From: Baffinella frigidus
Lineage: Eukaryota > Cryptophyceae > Cryptomonadales > Baffinellaceae
DNA length: 10,686 nucleotides
Direction of reading: 5' to 3'
Assembly (NCBI GenBank): GCA_026770585.1
Contig: MU646461.1
Span: forward strand, 585,042 to 595,727
Shown here: positions 10,300 through 10,686 of the stretch, one piece after another
How the letters are laid out: each line of letters starts with the position of its first letter
Numbering within the stretch: the first letter of the stretch is position 1
Notes under the pieces: generated by a model
The model's input: the letters and a program-made list of their open reading frames with translations, nothing else
What the model was told of the DNA's origin: nothing
Databases searched by the model: none
Translations under genes and position numbers: made by a program

Positions 10300-10390
10300 T
10301 CAACCCTGCGGGAGCGCAAAGTAGTCGCGCGTCTCGCCGTTGAAGTTACCCGGGTTAAAGTAGGGCGCGACGTGCACGTAGCACGCGTAT
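10300..10390 (-). CDS. Terminal-exon-like island in telomere-like repeats
   Basis: Read leftward, telomere-like CCCAAACCCAG ends in an AG acceptor and is followed by a frame YACYVHVAPYFNPGNFNG then ETRDYFALPQG and TGA at 10302-10300. Of 29 sense codons, 25 end in G or C, and the aromatic/Asn/Pro-rich composition is that of a normal folded protein, unlike anything repeat-encoded nearby. The plus strand of the same stretch is also open (STLRERKVVARLAVEV) but with weaker third-base bias. No family recognised. If real, the exon's upstream intron is at least 80 bp of TTTGGGG-type repeat. It may be the tail of a gene running in from the right of the window. Confidence 0.45.
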
Positions 10391-10493
10391 CTGGGTTTGG
10401 GGTTTGGGGTTTGGGGTTCAGGATTTGGGGTTTGGGGTTTGGGATTTGGGGTTTGGGGTTTGGGGTCTAGGGTTTAGGGGTTAGGGTGTAGGG
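10391..10493. repeat. Telomere-like array, TTTGGGG
   Basis: TTTGGGG units with TTCAGGA/ATTTGGG variants, changing to TCTAGGG/TTAGGG near 10467. Confidence 0.9.
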
Positions 10494-10528
10494 TTTAGGG
10501 TTTAGGGTTTAGGGTTTAGGGTTTAGGG
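10494..10528. repeat. Five perfect TTTAGGG units
   Basis: tttagggtttaggg repeated to five exact heptamers, the plant-type telomere unit. Confidence 0.95.
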
Positions 10529-10686
10529 TTTGGGGTTTGGGGTTTGGGGTTTGGGGTTTGGGGGTTGGGGTTTAGGGGTTAGGGTTTAGGGTTGAGGGTT
10601 GAGGGTTGAGAGTTGAGGGTTGAGGGGTTTAGGGTTCAGGGCTTAGGGTTTGTGCTTAAGGGTTTAGAGATTAGGAGTGGGGGGGG
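10529..10686. repeat. Telomere-like array, TTTGGGG then TTGAGGG and mixed
   Basis: Four exact TTTGGGG units, then TTTAGGG/TTGAGGG mixtures to the window end, closing in a G run. Confidence 0.9.

Noticed and set aside
9944-10470. Open frames of the GFRVSGFGFRVSG type, 85-140 codons, both strands
   Set aside because: Direct translation of TTTCGGG/TTTGGGG heptamers; only the 10300-10390 island stands out as different.
10494-10686. True chromosome end
   Set aside because: Only five perfect TTTAGGG units in a row and variants on both sides; subtelomeric or intronic origin is as likely.

Overview
The window looks like nuclear DNA of a eukaryote, probably a single-celled alga or other protist. It carries plant-type telomere-like heptamers (TTTAGGG/CCCTAAA and variants), long CT microsatellites, minisatellites, intron-like splice signals and a swarm of short palindromic elements. 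There are no bacterial-style operons, no rRNA or tRNA and no long convincing reading frame. The long open frames are products of CT/GA tracts (Ser-Leu or Arg-Glu runs) or telomere-like repeats (Gly-Phe-Arg-Val runs). I cannot name the species or any gene.

Left third (1-2810): a foldback element at the edge, a 175-bp palindromic element, C-rich CCCTACA/CCCTAAA arrays, and repeated short islands that read like exons. Island X1 occurs near 303, 695 and 2916, with tails at 923 and 1183. Island X2 occurs at 1700, 2115 and 2756. An island ending in a stop (X6) is at 2377.

Middle (2916-6200): three copies of island X3, the third bounded by CAG|GAC and CAG|GTGGGT; seven copies of island X4 (DEG..S.FNGFNGGG) in a minisatellite of about 115-240 bp; a duplicated Ser-rich island X5 around a CT tract; and two more X6 copies ending in TGA. 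X2, X3, X4 and X6 share one phase, X2 and the third X3 copy end in CAG, and most acceptors are CAG|GA. My working model is a plus-strand multi-exon gene, or a decayed tandemly duplicated one. Its introns would be filled with telomere-like repeats, CT tracts and palindromic elements. This is inference; the product is unknown.

Right part (6460-9300): a dense cluster of palindromic, MITE-like elements. Family P1 has ends CAGGGGTACCTCGCTCATAAG, P2 has ends TCCCTTAAGTGGC, and P3 has ends TTATCTCAGAAAACGAG. P1 and P2 are flanked by TA and share a core rich in CCTAGG and CCCTACNGTAGGG. They sit inside one another at TA, which defines their ends. A 90-bp inverted repeat encloses about 1.8 kb holding a 46-codon minus-strand frame with a Cys-rich peptide.

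Right end (9300-10686): two copies of a Gly-rich island with splice-donor-like ends, a GA tract, then about 950 bp of telomere-like heptamer blocks (TTTCGGG, TTTGGGG, TTTAGGG, TTGAGGG). These are interrupted by one 91-bp minus-strand island that reads as a terminal exon. The G-rich strand points to the right, as at a right chromosome end, so a subtelomeric position is possible but not shown.
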